From Phoenix dactylifera (taxonomy: Eukaryota > Streptophyta > Magnoliopsida > Arecales > Arecaceae): DNA of 64,000 nucleotides. Of this stretch, positions 45,491 through 60,300 are shown piece by piece (within the stretch, counting starts at the first letter, position 1; the number at the start of each line of letters is the position of its first letter). A program made the translations under genes and the position numbers. The stretch covers positions 20,701,045 through 20,765,044 of the forward strand of contig NC_052399.1 of the NCBI RefSeq assembly GCF_009389715.1, given 5' to 3'. The notes under the pieces were generated by a model, which saw only the letters and a program-made list of their open reading frames with translations, did not search any database and was not told the DNA's origin.

Positions 45491-47808
45491 ATTATGTCTT
45501 CTTAAAGTGGCCTCCTATATATCAACATAATCAACTGAAGAGTTCCCAGTGAGTGCTTCTGTTGTGCTCTAATGTTTCTTTGGTCAAACATGTAAGCAAT
45601 AAGTATGATATTTGTGTTCTTGACATTTTACCCATATATATGGAGCATTATTTGCTATCTCTGTTCAGGACGACTTCGTGGGCGGTTCTCTTTTTTTGGT
45701 ACGTGTGGGTGGTTCTTTATGCATGGGTGTTTTTAGCTCTTCACAACTTTCTAATGGATTAATGTAGTCAAACTGAAGTTGGTTGCAATTTTTAACCATC
45801 TTCTTTAAAATCTTTATCCTGAATTCAAAATGAAATTACTCTATATACCATTGGCAAGATGGGTGAGTGCAGATATTGTGTACTTGAAAATTCTTATGTT
45901 AAAACTATGAATAGAACTCTGGAGTTGGAGTGGTAAGAATAGGGATAGTTTGTCTCTCAATCTTTTAATTTTGGAGTAGTGGGGAAGTAATAAAATGGAA
46001 ATGAAAGCTATTTAATATAAAGTTGTGCAGAAAAGATTAGCAACCTTTTATTGCTCAAGGCATCCACCTTAATGTGGCAAATTTTCAGGAAGAGGAAAGT
46101 GAGGCCATTAGGTGATAGCATATCAAATTTTTCAGACAACATACATAATATGCATGTTAGGTAGGCTAGCACTTTCATAAACTCCAATAACTGTTTGTAC
46201 CAAAAAGCAGCAAAAAAAATTATAGCTAAGTTTGGGTTGATTAAGGGCCTATCTTTATAGATTTATCATGTCAAGACTTCTCTGGTACTTCTCAATCTTG
46301 TCTGACTGAATTCACTTGAATTTCTACCCTATAATGCAATGATGTATGTGATGCTCCTGTTTTCCCCACATGATTATCTCTGGTATGTTGCAGATGGCAG
46401 CAGCATGCAAAAAACCACCAGTCTTTTGCATAATTACTGAATATCTTTCTCGAGGATCCCTAAGGGCATTCTTACACAAGCTTGAACACAAATCCCTTCC
46501 TCTACAGAAACTTATTGCAATTGCTCTAGATATTGCTCGAGGAATGGAATACATTCACTCACAGGGAGTTATCCACCGAGACTTGAAACCTGAGAACATT
46601 CTTTTTGATGAAGACTTGTGCGTAAAAATTGCTGACTTTGGAATAGCCTGTGAGGAGGCATATTGTGATGTATTGGCTGAGGACCCTGGAACATTTCGTT
46701 GGATGGCGCCTGAGATGATCAAACACAAGCATTATGGAAGGAAAGTAGATGTTTACAGCTTTGGACTAGTATTATGGGAGATGATAACAGGAAGAGTCCC
46801 GTATGAGGATATGACACCCATCCAAGCTGCTTTTGCAGTGGTTGATAAGGTACACTTTTCAATTATAATGGAGGATTTTGCATACGTTGCCTTCAAGCAT
46901 CTTTATTGATTATTGTAATTTATTGATGCATTGATACTTCGATATTTTTTTAAAAAATATCTTATGAGTCTTTTCATGTGAGAAGCCAGATTCTGAGTTA
47001 CAATTTGTATCGAGATTTCTGCACAAAAAACATTGAGCGTTCTGAAAATGGGATAGAGCTGATCACTACATGAAACTACTATAACTGTGACAGTCTCCTA
47101 TTAGATTATTTTTAACTAGAAATGTTCTTATTAGCATGTTGTGTGTTACATGATAAAGTGGAACTTGTGCTAGATGTTAATGTTGGTTTTCTGCTATTTT
47201 TAGCTATTCTCTCGTGGCTTTGTTCACCTCCCTTTGGTTTATCTGTAAGTATATAGTTTTGGCTGCCTGTAAACAACCTTGATACGGGAGAGTTGTATGT
47301 TTATTATTTGAATATTTTTTTAGGGAAACATTTTAGCAGCTTCCTGTCAGAAACAAAGTTTTTAAATGCCAGAATTTAACCCTTGTTGACGTGTTATGTC
47401 AAAACAGTTCCATGAAATACGTGGGTTACTTCTCATAAAGTTCATATTTCAATCTTGGCTGAGAGAGAAGAAATATGAGAAGCTATCTAAATATTTGTCA
47501 GTACGTTTCTAACGCCAAAAAAATGGACTTTTCAGAACTTGAGGCCTGTGATTCCTCCCGACTGCCCAGCAGCCTTGCGAGCGTTGGTCGAGCAATGCTG
47601 GGCGCTGCATCCAGAGAAGAGACCTGAGTTCTGGCAGATTGTGAAGGTCTTGGAACAGTTTGAATCTGCTGTCGCTAGAGATGGCACACTGGACCCGATT
47701 CCAAACTTGACCAGCCAGGATCATAAGAAGCGGCTTCTTCATTGGATTCTCAAGCTAAAACGTTCGCATGCCGATGGCTCACGGCAACTGGTGCCCAAAT
47801 TGTTGTAA
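44196..47808 (+). CDS. Raf-like MAPKKK (group C, HT1-like) protein kinase, complete, 591 aa
   Basis: A plant Raf-type kinase that phosphorylates Ser/Thr (some also Tyr); close members act in stress and stomatal signalling. Exons are 44196-45242 (349 codons), 46394-46849 (152 codons) and 47536-47808 (90 codons plus stop), all phase 0. The N-terminus (SSWVRGAKFSHAVCH) is the conserved start of one subgroup. A Ser/Lys-rich, probably disordered region follows to about residue 280. The kinase domain shows the glycine loop (FASGAHSRLYHG), catalytic K311, HRDLKPEN with D412, DFG at 430-432, the GTFRWMAPE activation segment and DVYSFG. The frame is open further upstream to an ATG at 43968, but the conserved N-terminus favours 44196. 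Confidence 0.92.
45243..46393 (+). other. intron 1 of the Raf-like kinase gene
   Basis: About 1.15 kb; contains an (AT)n microsatellite at about 45,441-45,490. The acceptor TTGCAG precedes the MAAACKKPP segment that continues the kinase domain. Confidence 0.7.
46850..47535 (+). other. intron 2 of the Raf-like kinase gene
   Basis: 686 bases between GTACAC and TTTTCAG. Nothing else is seen in it. Confidence 0.7.
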
Positions 47809-48660
47809 CTACTCCTAAGTTTTGTTGGTTGTTCTCTGTATTAAGTTTATTTTTAGAGCCTAACCTTTACAAAAAAAAAGTCTGACAGACGGGTTTTTTT
47901 TTATGCTGCCTCCCTCCTTTTCGTGACTATTTGTGCCCTTCTGCATGTACACGTGTTGCCATGAGTAAACGCTTGTTTACTGGTGGCAGAATGAAAACAT
48001 ATGTATAGCTAGCTTGCTTCGACTTTTTTTTTAACCCCACCCTTTGTTGGTTATTCTTACTCGTTTCTTTTAAAACCGATCGGAAGTTGCCATGGGACCG
48101 TCATTACTCCAGGTGAGCAGCTGTTTTCGACACTTCCTCGGATGGGCTTACTTTCTTTAGGTCCTTTTCCAACTATATATCTTATTTATATTTTATATGC
48201 AAAAAGTATAAAATTTGTATCAGGATTGTAGCACATGCTTGTGTATATGTGTACATGTGTGGAGAGAGAGAGAGAGATTTGGCTGCATGAGTAGTTATCC
48301 ACTTAGGTCCTGTCAGATCTAATTCAGACATTAAGAGTTCCATATCGATAATCCGAGTCGTCAGATGTGATTTACTATCTCTAAATTACTTATATATCAA
48401 CAATCGTATTATTTTTTAAGACTTTTAGTTTATGCATCAAGTGGTCAAAAATTGGATAGTCTAAATAATATTATATATATATATATATTACTTAATGTAT
48501 AATTTAAAGATCTCTAAATTATATTTTTTTTTTGTATATAAGCAGTTTAGAAGTAGCAGATCACATTCAGTAGTTCGGATCATTGATGTAGAACCATCAT
48601 TATTCGATCTAGATTCGATCGAATCTAAATGGAAATCTACTCGAGTGTAGCTAAGTTTCA

Positions 48661-48713
<53 letters not shown>

Positions 48714-48714
48714 T
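48661..48714. repeat. compound TC/TA/TG microsatellite
   Basis: Three consecutive dinucleotide tracts, about 9, 8 and 10 units long. Confidence 0.9.
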
Positions 48715-48814
48715 TATTTTTTGAGGACATTTGATTTGTAATATCAAATGCATTTTGTTATCACGCTCTTTCTTAGATAACATTAGTTTTTCCATGCAAG
48801 GTGTACCCCAATTA

Positions 48815-49240
48815 TGAAGACCCATGCAGGTATATATTTAGTCTCACATTGACCATGCACTATATAGATTTTGGATAGTTGGTCAAATAACTTAAATAAC
48901 ATCTTTTATAGCTAGTCTTTTTCGAATGATATTCTATGTTATTATAAATTGTATCAGAGTGAACCCCATCCATGGCATATATAGGTTAGAAATACTGCAG
49001 CATAGGTTTATTTGAGCTGACCATTGCTGATCGTAGTGTTTGTAATTGGATTTGTAGTATTTATGACTGGAAAAGATGCTATGACTTAAACAAGAGAAGT
49101 ATGTGGGGATTGTATAGGTATATGTTTAGTCTCATATTGGCTATGCACTAAATAGATCTTGGATACTTATACAGGGTTAAAAAATCTAAATAACACTTTT
49201 CGACTAATCTTTTTGGATAAGGTCGTAGCTTGTTGCAAGA
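48815..49240 (+). mobile_element. TRIM-like element with two LTRs, Met-tRNA primer type
   Basis: A left LTR-like stretch of about 134 bases (48815-48948) contains TTTAGTCTCACATTG and GCACTATATAGAT. A degraded primer-binding site, TTGTATCAGAGT, follows at about 48949, then a non-coding interior of about 150 bases. A second copy of the LTR starts at 49102 (TTTAGTCTCATATTGG, GCACTAAATAGATC). The two LTRs are clearly related but diverged, so the element is old. Relatives lie at 5.8 and 7.0 kb. Confidence 0.6.
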
Positions 49241-51389
49241 TTGATTTACTGACCCATCGAATCTATCTTGGTGAAGACATGTTCTAGTTTCCATCAGAAA
49301 ATGTAAATGCCATTCATATCTCAAAAGATATCCAAATTTCTGAATCTCCAAATGATCCATGAGAGGTAGTCAAGAATTGACTCGAGTCCATGTTGTTCAG
49401 ACTAGAAGATGGTGGGCTCAAAAAAAAATAAAAAAAAATAGCCTCTGTATTCTGAAAGACATGGTTGGAGAACCTGAGTCAGTCTCTGGGCAATGAAAAA
49501 ATAAGTGATCAAGATCTTATTCTAAATACCCACATCACCTACACTGTGCAGCACTCATTATTCTATCATGATAATGAGCCTTAATGGCATTGACCCATGG
49601 GGAGAGTAAGAGAGGTTAGGCCTCTTAGGACCAACATGGAAAGGAAATCTCAACATTGCTTCCATCATTTTCTTTTACTCTCTTTTCCTGGACAATATAA
49701 AGATGCAGGATTGCGAGTTCTTGAAGGATCCACTAGCATGTTAGCACCACCGATGTAGATCAAGTCCGTCGGTATCTTGCAAATAAGCTAAGCCTGAGAT
49801 CTATACCTGTAGGAGTGGCCAGAATTTGTACAAGGACAATGCCAAGTTTGTTGCAGATCCAATTTTATTTTTCTTATATTTTTATTATATAGGGATGTTA
49901 ATACACACTACAATTCATGCTTATACGCATTACAGCATGCTAGTACACATTGCAATATGAACCTTCATTCATCTTGACATGCATGCATCACAACTTGCTC
50001 TTGATTTGCCTCTACCTTTAAATTATCGCTGTGCTTATTTATGTGCTTTTCCTAATAATAGTATGGGCAATTGGCGTCAGATCTTAGCTCAAGCGGTGAC
50101 CCAAGTAGAGCTGAAATTTGCACTTTACCCAATTAAAGGGAAACAAAATGGCCGAAGTGGCTTTGGCCCAAGAAAGCCAACTGTGCTCTTGTTCAAGACA
50201 CACACAACAAACAAGCAAACCCTCTGTGTTTAATAATAACCATTCATACTAGAAAATATTCTTATTAAAACATTGCATGTGTAAGTTGTAGATTTAGGTG
50301 CTATAATAATACTTTATGTAGTATTAATATATTTGAAAGCACTCCCATTTCTAGTGATGGAACTCTCGAGTAGAAACCGAAACCCAAGCTCAAAAACTTT
50401 GTTTTTCTCCGCTCCTCATTCAACCAAAATCATGTTTTAAAACATATTTGCTATCAGATCTTTTGCTCTGCAACTAGTATTGAATAAGGGAAAATAAGAA
50501 GCAACGCATTGTAGAAGGATCAGAATCCTCTTGCTTCAATATCAAACGAGAGAATCGGTTCTCCATCAAGACCATCCATGATCTACGTGATACTTGTGAT
50601 TGAATGGATCCCACGTAATGTACCACCATGCATCATGTAGAACCCTTCACTCACGATTATCGTGCCAATCATAAAAACAGTTGCAATTGCAAAAATGTTC
50701 CTCTTCAATTTAGTACTGAAATACAGAGGATCTGAACTCACTGAAGACTACAACTTGAACTTAAATGTACGCTTGGAGGGAACGGATGAGCTGCAAGGTC
50801 GCACATGTATTGCGCCTCTGCCCTTGGAGCTTCTTTTAGGTTTGGCCTAAACATCTCTAATTATATGGTACAGGTTTAATATAGGATTTTCTAAAACGTG
50901 ATCAGCAAGTAAAAAAATCTTTCAACCAGTTCATTCCACTATAAAATCTTTCAATTATCTACGGTTGTTGATAAAATCATTGGAGGTTGGGCATCCATGG
51001 CCCCAATTTGATTTGAACATCTTATTATACCAAAAGTGCCCAAGAAAATCGAAGACGGTCCATGTCGGATCAGCTGCTGCGTAGGTGAAATCTTTCAACT
51101 AAAACCAAACTGTAAGAGAGGAAAGCGATAAAACAATGACACTACAAAATAGAGCTCAAATTCAATTCGATTTAGATGGCTAAGATTCACCTCAATTAAT
51201 AAATCATTTCTCCATTACAAAGATTCATACTAGACAAGCAATAAAAAGACCTCTGTACATGCCCTGAGACTGCAATCTCACCCGACAGCCAAAAGACCCA
51301 CAATTCCCCAATTGTGAAGAAGCCAAAGCCGCTCCAGTTGTTCCAACCTCACATCAATTGCTAAACTTCAGCAGTCGTTTCTGCAGCAT

Positions 51390-54300
51390 CTACTGCACAG
51401 GTCCACGATTTGAAGTAAAAACTGGAATCGATGACCCACGGCTGGAGGGATACACTGGAATAGCGCCAAAATCGCTCGGCTTGGCACCAATTTGGTTACC
51501 ATTGCCCTGAACTTTCCTAACTTTTGACTTGTCGAGCCGAGCCCGTCGGAAGACTTCTTGGATCTGGCGGTCATGATCCTTGAGCATCTGATCAACATTG
51601 CCTGATGGGCGCAGTAGCGGCCCAGAATAGTGGATCTTGGTTCCCTTAGTTCCGCAACTCTGCTGCTGTAAACATGATATTAACAAACCTTCAAGTCAGA
51701 GGCCATGAATAGAACTTGCAAACAGTAAAATTAAATACTGCATTTCATGTGGACTTAAAAAGCACAACACATGGAAAAAGCACAATTGCTTATCTGATAG
51801 AAGGTACGCATGAGGCTACCAGCTGCTAGGTTAATAAATTAAGCACTTAGAAAGCAGGGAACCACTGAGCTGTACTAGTATTAGCGCACTTATAAGAAGA
51901 AATGACCCCACCTAGTTCTAGATATAAGACATCAAATCAAGGTCACACAACATCATCAGAGATGTGGAAAGAGGAAGAATATAAAATTAGATCCACATTT
52001 TAAAAAAACCTCAATCTATGAGCAGTAAGGTCAAAGTCCAGCAAATTTACCTAAAATTAACCAATGTCACATAACCTCAAAAAATTATGCATCCCATTGA
52101 AGAAAAACCTTGCATAAGTATCTATAATGCATGAAAAAGGCAATATAAGATGCATGTACAGCAAGTGTTCACATTTTATGTTTAACATATTATAGCACAT
52201 TACATCTGCCTCTCTTTATGCAATTCACTATGCAGAGACTTTTTGAAAATCTTATTGGTCACAGGATGAGGAACAAATTATTTCAGTTGAAGAGGAAAAT
52301 GAAATAGTTACTAAAAAAAGAGGAAAATGAAACAATCAGGGCATGGTTTCTAAGTCAGGCTGAGCTTATTAATCAATACAAATATTACGGCCACAGGCTT
52401 GGAACATATTTCAGTTGAAAAGGAACATGAAACAACAAGCCATGTTTTCTAACACACACACACACACCCAATGCATGTCTACCTCTGTATGCTTCAACTC
52501 ATTACCCGATAAAGGTGATACCCATGTGTCATTGGAATATAAACCACTAATCAGCTCATATATACAAATTGGCGGAGGCAATCTGCCTGGATCTCGAGCA
52601 AGTGGTGGGCCCGTCATCCAAACCAAAGATTGACAAAGCAACAGTGAACATGGCCTGATTTTTTCTGCCTAAGACGACTATATAAGGGAGATTTACTCAT
52701 CCTTCTATATCCTATTGAATTCAAATCAAATTTAGATAGACAAAAAAATCGCAATGGCAGTTCAGACAGTTACAACTACTCACAATAGATTGATCCATGT
52801 TGCTGCTCCTGTCATCTTCTTTCCCATGATATATTTGATCATACTTTGTGATAGCATCTGAGGGCTCATTACCAGATTCGGACAACCTGCCTACTGGGGC
52901 AATTGCTTTTAATTGAGCACCAATTATTTCACTGCCATCATCTGATAAAAGGTTCCTCCTTCCTGCCATTAATCCAGACAAATCTGATATATTAGCAACT
53001 GCAGTAGGCTTAGGTATGTCATCCTCATTCTTCCGAGCTCTTGATCGTTGACTTCGATGGACCAAAGGCCCAGAATAGGATGACCTGTTAGGGTAATGAG
53101 ATTGAGAATCCTCAGTTGCTTCTAGGACTGGAGTTGGCCGAGGTGGCTCGATTGGAAATCCAGAAGCAACCTCCTCCTGATGTGGATTGAACTTCTCACT
53201 TCTGCTTTTGATATTGGACTGGCTTTGCTTTTTCTGGAATCAAATTGAACATTCATATTACAATTAAGTACCAGATCAAGCAATAAACTCTACAAGTCAT
53301 TGAAAAAATCCCACAGATTATGATCAGCTGTAATTAGTTTCAAAATAAAAATGACAGTTATCAAGATAAAGCATAATACACCAACCAAAGAATTTCAGAG
53401 TCACATATGCTGTAAAAACATCTAAACAACCAGGCAATATTAACAATCTAATCTTGGAAATTCAGATATATATTAGGAAAAATACTAGTCTAATGTATAT
53501 TATAATTACCTTGTCTTAATGATCCCCAAAACAAATCTCAGCAATTAATGATTATGCGACCTCTAAAGAAGGAGGAGAAATTGGAGTTAAATGAAAAATA
53601 GAATATTGTAGCAGGAGTCTGCAAAAAGAGGCTGCATGATTCCAAATCTTAAGTATGGATAACTGATCAATAAAAATCCGCTAAAACTATACCAGGTAAA
53701 AAATTGTAGAATGCCAGGCAGGCAGGCATTTTGTACAATTTGTGGGTACACATGCAGACAACAGGTCAGTCACCAGATTGATCAGAAGTCTAGTTGAATA
53801 TATCTTAGTACTATTCTCTCACTATATGTTGGAAAATATCGTCTCAGTAAGCAAAGAAAACATGATTCCAGGCTTTATAAAGAACCATGAGAAAACAACT
53901 CATGTGGATCTACTCCTAGTGCTCAGAAGATCAATGCGCTGACTCTAAGCATTGCGCAATTTGGTATTGGAATGTATGGCTAGGTTCTTTATTGTACCTA
54001 TATTTTTCACATGCTTATGTTTAGGTGAAGATATATAAGTCTTTTGCAATGCCCAAAAGAGTGCAGGAAAATGTGAGGGGGAGAGGGAGGAGTCGTAGTA
54101 GGATATCTCGTGAACAGATCATGAGGGTTTTGCAGTTTTATTCACTCATATCAACCTCTCTTTCTTGATTAGAACAGTTTAACTAGACATTTAATTTTAA
54201 GGTCAAAGTTTCCATAATCATTGACTCAATCAAGCATTAAAATGAAGGAAACAGTTCAGGAGGTACACAAATGAAGTTGGCAGGCCAAGTGATTTGCAGA

Positions 54301-57300
54301 GAAAAAGGTGTGATAAAGAGTGAGCATGTGTTTATGCGAATGTGTTGAGAGAGAGAGAGAGAGAGAGAGAGCATTACCTGCAATGATGTGGCTAACTCAG
54401 CATTGGCATCAGGTGCAGGAATTGCTCTAGATTCTCTTAGTCCTCTCTTTTCAAGGTCAAGTCTATGCACCTTGCCTCCAGCAGCCCCTTGCCTGTAAAA
54501 GTAAAAATTGGGTACTGTCAATTTACAACTTTAGTAGAACCAAGAGTTAAGCTAAACCTAATGAGAGACACTTTAAAAGTACATATTCTACAGAGCTAGC
54601 TCTAAGCTTCTACTCGACACCCAAACAAATGCTTGGGGGGAAGGACAATGCAAGTAATATTATCTACTAAATTCTGTCTCTAGGTTGAATTGTAATTAAT
54701 CATTTCATTAGAAGACTACGAGAGTAACAATAATGCAATGCTGCAAGGCATAAAAATGATTCCTTGCCTCAAATACCTGGCAGGTGATTGTAAATAACAA
54801 ATATGAGTTATTCTTGGTAGGAAAAACTAATTTCATCATAAATGCCAACTTACATGTCCTTTAATTCATCATAAATATCCCTAAGCCCTTAAAAATTAAT
54901 ATGAAATAATCTAAAAACTTAATCTGAAGTTTAAAACCGCTTGCAGGCAATGATAGAAAAAGTATACTTTAATTTTCAGAAATAAGAAACTTTCCAGCAA
55001 AATACATGAGCGTTCTGTATGTACGCATGCATATACACATATATGTTTATATTTGTTAATGCATTCCAAAAAAAAAAAAGAAAAAAAGTGAACTCAAAGT
55101 GAACATGGTTTTTAAAGTTCTCATCCTTCAAGTCATATCAAATCAAAATCCCCTTTAGCCAAGGAACTTCCACCGGAAGGATCTCCCGTGGAGCGGTTGA
55201 CCAGGCTTGAATCATATACAGGCTTGAAGAAATCCAATGATTTCACACAAATGATGGAAACCCCAAAAATTAATATGCTCTAAAATTAGAATTAGCCTCA
55301 GTCATATTAAACATCTTTCCTCCAACTTCACCAGGACTACTAAAAGTCTTCCCTAAAGAAACCTACTAAGACTGAAGCATAATCACAACTCCAGTTTTTG
55401 GAATTATTCAGAATGGTTGAGGTTTAAAATTCGGGAAAAAAATCTTTTAAATTCAGAAAAAATCGGATAAAATTCAGAATATGCAACAAATAGTAGAAAA
55501 ATCTTGCATGGAGAAGATGGAGATAGGTCAACAGTAGGTTATTGTCATGGGTCCTTGTCCTTGCCAGATTGGAATGGGTGTTCATGAGTAAAAAGAGTTG
55601 TGGCAATGGCTTGTGGAAGAATAAGAATAATAGATGCAAAGAGAAGAATGATGGAAAGAATAATATGAGAGAAGTGCACAGGCGAGTGGTAGGTGAAACT
55701 TGGGACGGTTAGGAGAGAGAGAAGAAAATGGGAGGAGTTTGTGTTTAACTCTTCGTTTTCTTTTCGGAAAAAAAGATACGCTTCAATAACTAATCAAATT
55801 CCAAAGTCAATGAGAGACCTGCTTCCCATTTCTTGGTGCCCGTGGCCTACCATGCTTCAACACTTTGCGGCTTGGAAAAACGAGCCACATAGGATTCAAG
55901 CCAGTAAATTTTTCTCTAATTCGTCAAAAAAGAAACTCATGTGAATTTATACGAATTTTTCAGTATATTCATCAAAGATTCACAGGGGATGAATAATTTG
56001 TGAATAATTCAGTAAACTTGCCGAATATGAATAATTCATGATTTTTTTCAAAAATTTAGAGAATTCTGTGACTAGAATCTGAAGATGGTGCTCCACACCC
56101 ACCATACTAAGCAAACTCCATCATTCTCCGAGCACCACCATTCTACCCAAAACTTCATCCATTTTTCCTACTTAAAGTAAAATATATAACTACAGTTCGT
56201 ATTTGATAATGTATAATGATATATTATTCTAGTAACATATGTTTATTATAATAAAATTACAATTAATGCATTAATACCTGTCTTTTTTGAGGAATAATAT
56301 GTTAGTTGACGTCAACTATAAATATTATTACAATATAGTAACACAATGTGTTATATTATTGATTCATAAAATCATAAATTATAGTGCATTTTGATTATTA
56401 TGTATTACGTCATTATCACATTATAGTTTCAATATAACATGACATGTATCGTATTATATTATTGCAGTGTGTGTGATATATCATAGTTTTTCTTAAGAAA
56501 AGAATTAGCCTACAGGTCAATTCAGATTTATTAAAAATAGAATGCAACTACAAAAGGTTATCCAAGGTTAACCAGATTGAAGAAACTAGATACAGAAGAA
56601 AAGAGAAGGAAAAAAAGGCAATCTCAATATCATCGGGCCTCTCTGTCCACTTAGTCTCCGAGCAGAACCTTGTCTAGTCTTTTGGTATATAAAACACCAT
56701 AGTTAGTAATAATATTATCATGACATTGTAATTACAACAATAATAAAATATTTACAACCATATAATTATATATAATATTAAAATATTTATATATCTCATA
56801 TATTACTAGATTAAAAATATCACAAGACAAGAAAATGATACATTTAGCATTTTTATTTATTATTTTCATATTGCATGTTAAAATAATATTTTTGTAAGAA
56901 GTAAACTTATTAATAATATAGCATTATAATGTTGTTAATAATAATATTTACAGATGCAATATTATATAATGTAACTAAGTTTATACACTGTTGTGTATTA
57001 TTACAACACTAAATTAAACTAATTTTTATTGTTACAAATAACTCTCACCCGCCAACTAATGTAGTCCTATAGTCTTTTTGTTGTAGGCTGAATTCTTGCA
57101 ATTGAGGCAAAACATGGGGATGCAATTACACGTTAGATATCTAAATACATGAAACCAAACACTGGACTGAAGTTACAGTATCCAGAACAGCAGCATGTTA
57201 GATCACCAGCAACCAAACAAACCCTTAAGAAATAAACCCAAGTAAATTGTCAGAAGCCTCTCAGGCATCAGTTCTGCAAGATGTACACCTTGACAAAGCC

Positions 57301-60300
57301 TTTACTGTTCAAAGCCTCTCTTAATGAAAGAATATCAACTAAATTTGGCCTTTTGGCCCCATGTCCCCACAAATGCACGCACATGCACAGGACACAGACA
57401 TGCACGCAAGCACATACTCATACGTACACACAAACAAGGTGAGAAAACAAAGCTAGAGCTGACTAAGTTATCCCAATCATCCTCACAAGCCGTGGATATG
57501 TTAATGAGGGGTAGGATGACAAGTTGCCACTCTCCTCTAGTGCCCTTAAAATCTATAGTTACTCTTAATGCACAACCTACTAAATAACTGGTGTAAAAGG
57601 AGGGAGAATTACAGGGCCACGCCAAAGGCTGTTACAAGATCCAAAATACTGAAAGGTGGATTCACCAGTCAAAAGAAGGGTCAAAAAAAAAAATCATCAT
57701 TGTAAGAATTTTCACCAATCCAATCCACCTCCAAAATCCGTTCTTTCACCACCACATGCAATTGGCCCAAGCTTACTCTCCATCAACCTTACAGATAGGC
57801 CAGCTATTCCTTTCCTAAATTGGCATAACTGCATACATCAAAATAAATACCGACGCACATGCAGATATACCTCTTATAAAATCATCCCAAGTGCAAGTGC
57901 TGGTAGGCAACTACATGCATCTTCATCTCGTATCCTTAATATTAGTCACGGAGCAAAAGAAAAAAATGTGGATCAATGCCAGTCTTCAGAAAGTCAATAA
58001 TGAGCACCTAGGTCATAAAATAATTTTGTTTTCTAATTCCAAGCAAGAAACTAAGATAAAAGACTGCAGCAGTGGAGAACTAGAGATACCTGACACCTTA
58101 AATATTTATATGAAAAAAAATAAAAGCTTTTTCTAGGGAAACAGTGTGTATTCTAAGCTCAATCATATTATGCAAATAGAAAATGAACAGGTATAGGGCA
58201 CAAACCTTCGAGCTTCCTCGTCCCGACGTTTTGCATCAAATTCTTTGCTTGGAGGATATTTAGGCAAGCATGAAGGATCACAAGCAAGGGGCTTCGTTGT
58301 AAAGAACTACACAATGAAAAGCATAACTAGTCTATTTTGTTTGAAAAAGAAAAGCCACGAAACAAAGTGCCCAAAATACAACAATTTAAGAACAATTAAA
58401 TAATTCAGTAAGTAGTACCTTATTTTGAATATCATTCTTACCTACTAATACTGTGAAGTAGGAGAAAAAAAATAAACAGAACACATTACACTTGAAATAA
58501 AAAAGTGTTTGCACAAACAACAAATAAGGAAGAACACCAGAGGAATTCAAAAAAATTTGCAGCTGCTTAATTACATGATAATGATCTAGGTTAGTGATAA
58601 AGACAAGGATTCAATGGGTGAAAAGGTACAAAAAGCATTTTGCACGTCGTATTATTTGGTATGCCATTCTTTCGAAATGGCATCTATCTTTATGGCACCA
58701 TCTGGCAGCAGCAGCGCCGCAGGCCGTGAGTCTTTCAGAATGAAAAGACAGAAGCTAATCCGCAAGTCAACAAACACAGTGTGTTTGAGTAATTGAGTAT
58801 CTCCTCCTAGCCTCAATTTTTCCAGAAAAAGGACTTGCCCTTTTCAAGTGCATTCCTCCATTGAATTGTTTTGAACCAGAAAAAGGTCACCAAAAATATC
58901 AGCAACTCTAAGTGAATAATCATGAGCGGCTGACTAAAATAGATGCTATTATGTTAGAAACATGTAGGGCAAAAAGATGAGTTGGAAAAAGCCATTCCCA
59001 TGGACAAATGATCGTTCCTTGTTAGTAGTAGATAAATAATTCCTTTACACATTCCTTGGAAACCCACTTTCAATTACATAGCAACAAGTCATAATCTGAG
59101 AATTTGTGGAATTATGCAATAAAGAAACTGTTTGAGATTATTTACTGATTTGTAATGAGCATGCTCATATTACATAAAGTAACTGTTATTTACAAATGGC
59201 ATAGTATTGGCTACTGGGACAACTATAGGTTTCAATTTGAGGATTATACTATGGAGAATAAGATTGTTATGGAAGATGAGTTGTCTCCTCAATTTACAGG
59301 ACAGGTATTTATCTGATCTTTAGATTCAACCACTAGCTTGTCCACATAAAACTTTGAACTTAGCCTGGTATTTTAATATCTAAACAAATATATTGAGAAA
59401 GAAAATATAGTAATAATGAACATGCAAGAAAACAAATCTTCCCTCATCCATATCAATTCATGAGCATCAACTTACGGTTGACATCTTTTAAGATAATCCC
59501 AAGAAAATAGTCCATACACAAAGACATAACTGTCACTAATTAAAACAATTATCAGTTATTGCAACTTTCTTTCAACTATTTTCATAAAACATGTCTTAAA
59601 GCTCCCACCAGCTCACTTTACCCAACAAGTTAAAAATACCTAGTAAATTTTTCCAGAGGAAATGAAAGGTGAAACACAAATTATAAATGTGATCTTCGAT
59701 AGCTGAGACAAGGCATGTTGGTTATGCAAGGGTACATGGTGAACACTAAAGTCCTAGATTTACTCAACTAAATGCAGCAAAGGATTAACTTCAACATTTT
59801 GGTTGCGAAACAATCTTAATTGCCTTGATGAAGTTCAGTAAAGGGATAGGATAATAAACAAAACAGAAACATATGTTTAAAAGGAAAAATTGTATGGCAT
59901 GCTCCAAGGATAATGCAATTACCCCAATCTGATGAGAGCTGCACTGCAAAAGAATCACCGGAAATAACTTTCACAAGCTTTACATGTGAGCATGGTGGAA
60001 AAGGATCATAAATGATACTTGAAAAGCAGCAAACATCACAAGGTAGTAGAATTAAAGGATCTTTATAATCCTAATGGTAAAATAACCAAACGAGATTACA
60101 GCAATCACTGGTGAATTTTTGGATCAATATCCAAAAAGATCAACAAGACGGACTCACATACTGTATCCAAAAACATATTCGATAGATGATAAAACCAAAA
60201 TTTGACGATCCCCAAATGGAAACAGATCATTAACCTACATACCTCACTCTTAAGGGCAGAAGAAGCAGTTCCACGATCTGCTGGATCTATTGAAAGGAGG

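Larger units (their letters stand above)
47820..51380. other. intergenic DNA between the two kinase genes
   Basis: No gene supported. Contains (GA)n near 48,262, a compound (TC)n(TA)n(TG)n microsatellite at 48,661-48,714 and a TRIM-like element at 48.8-49.2 kb. Confidence 0.55.
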
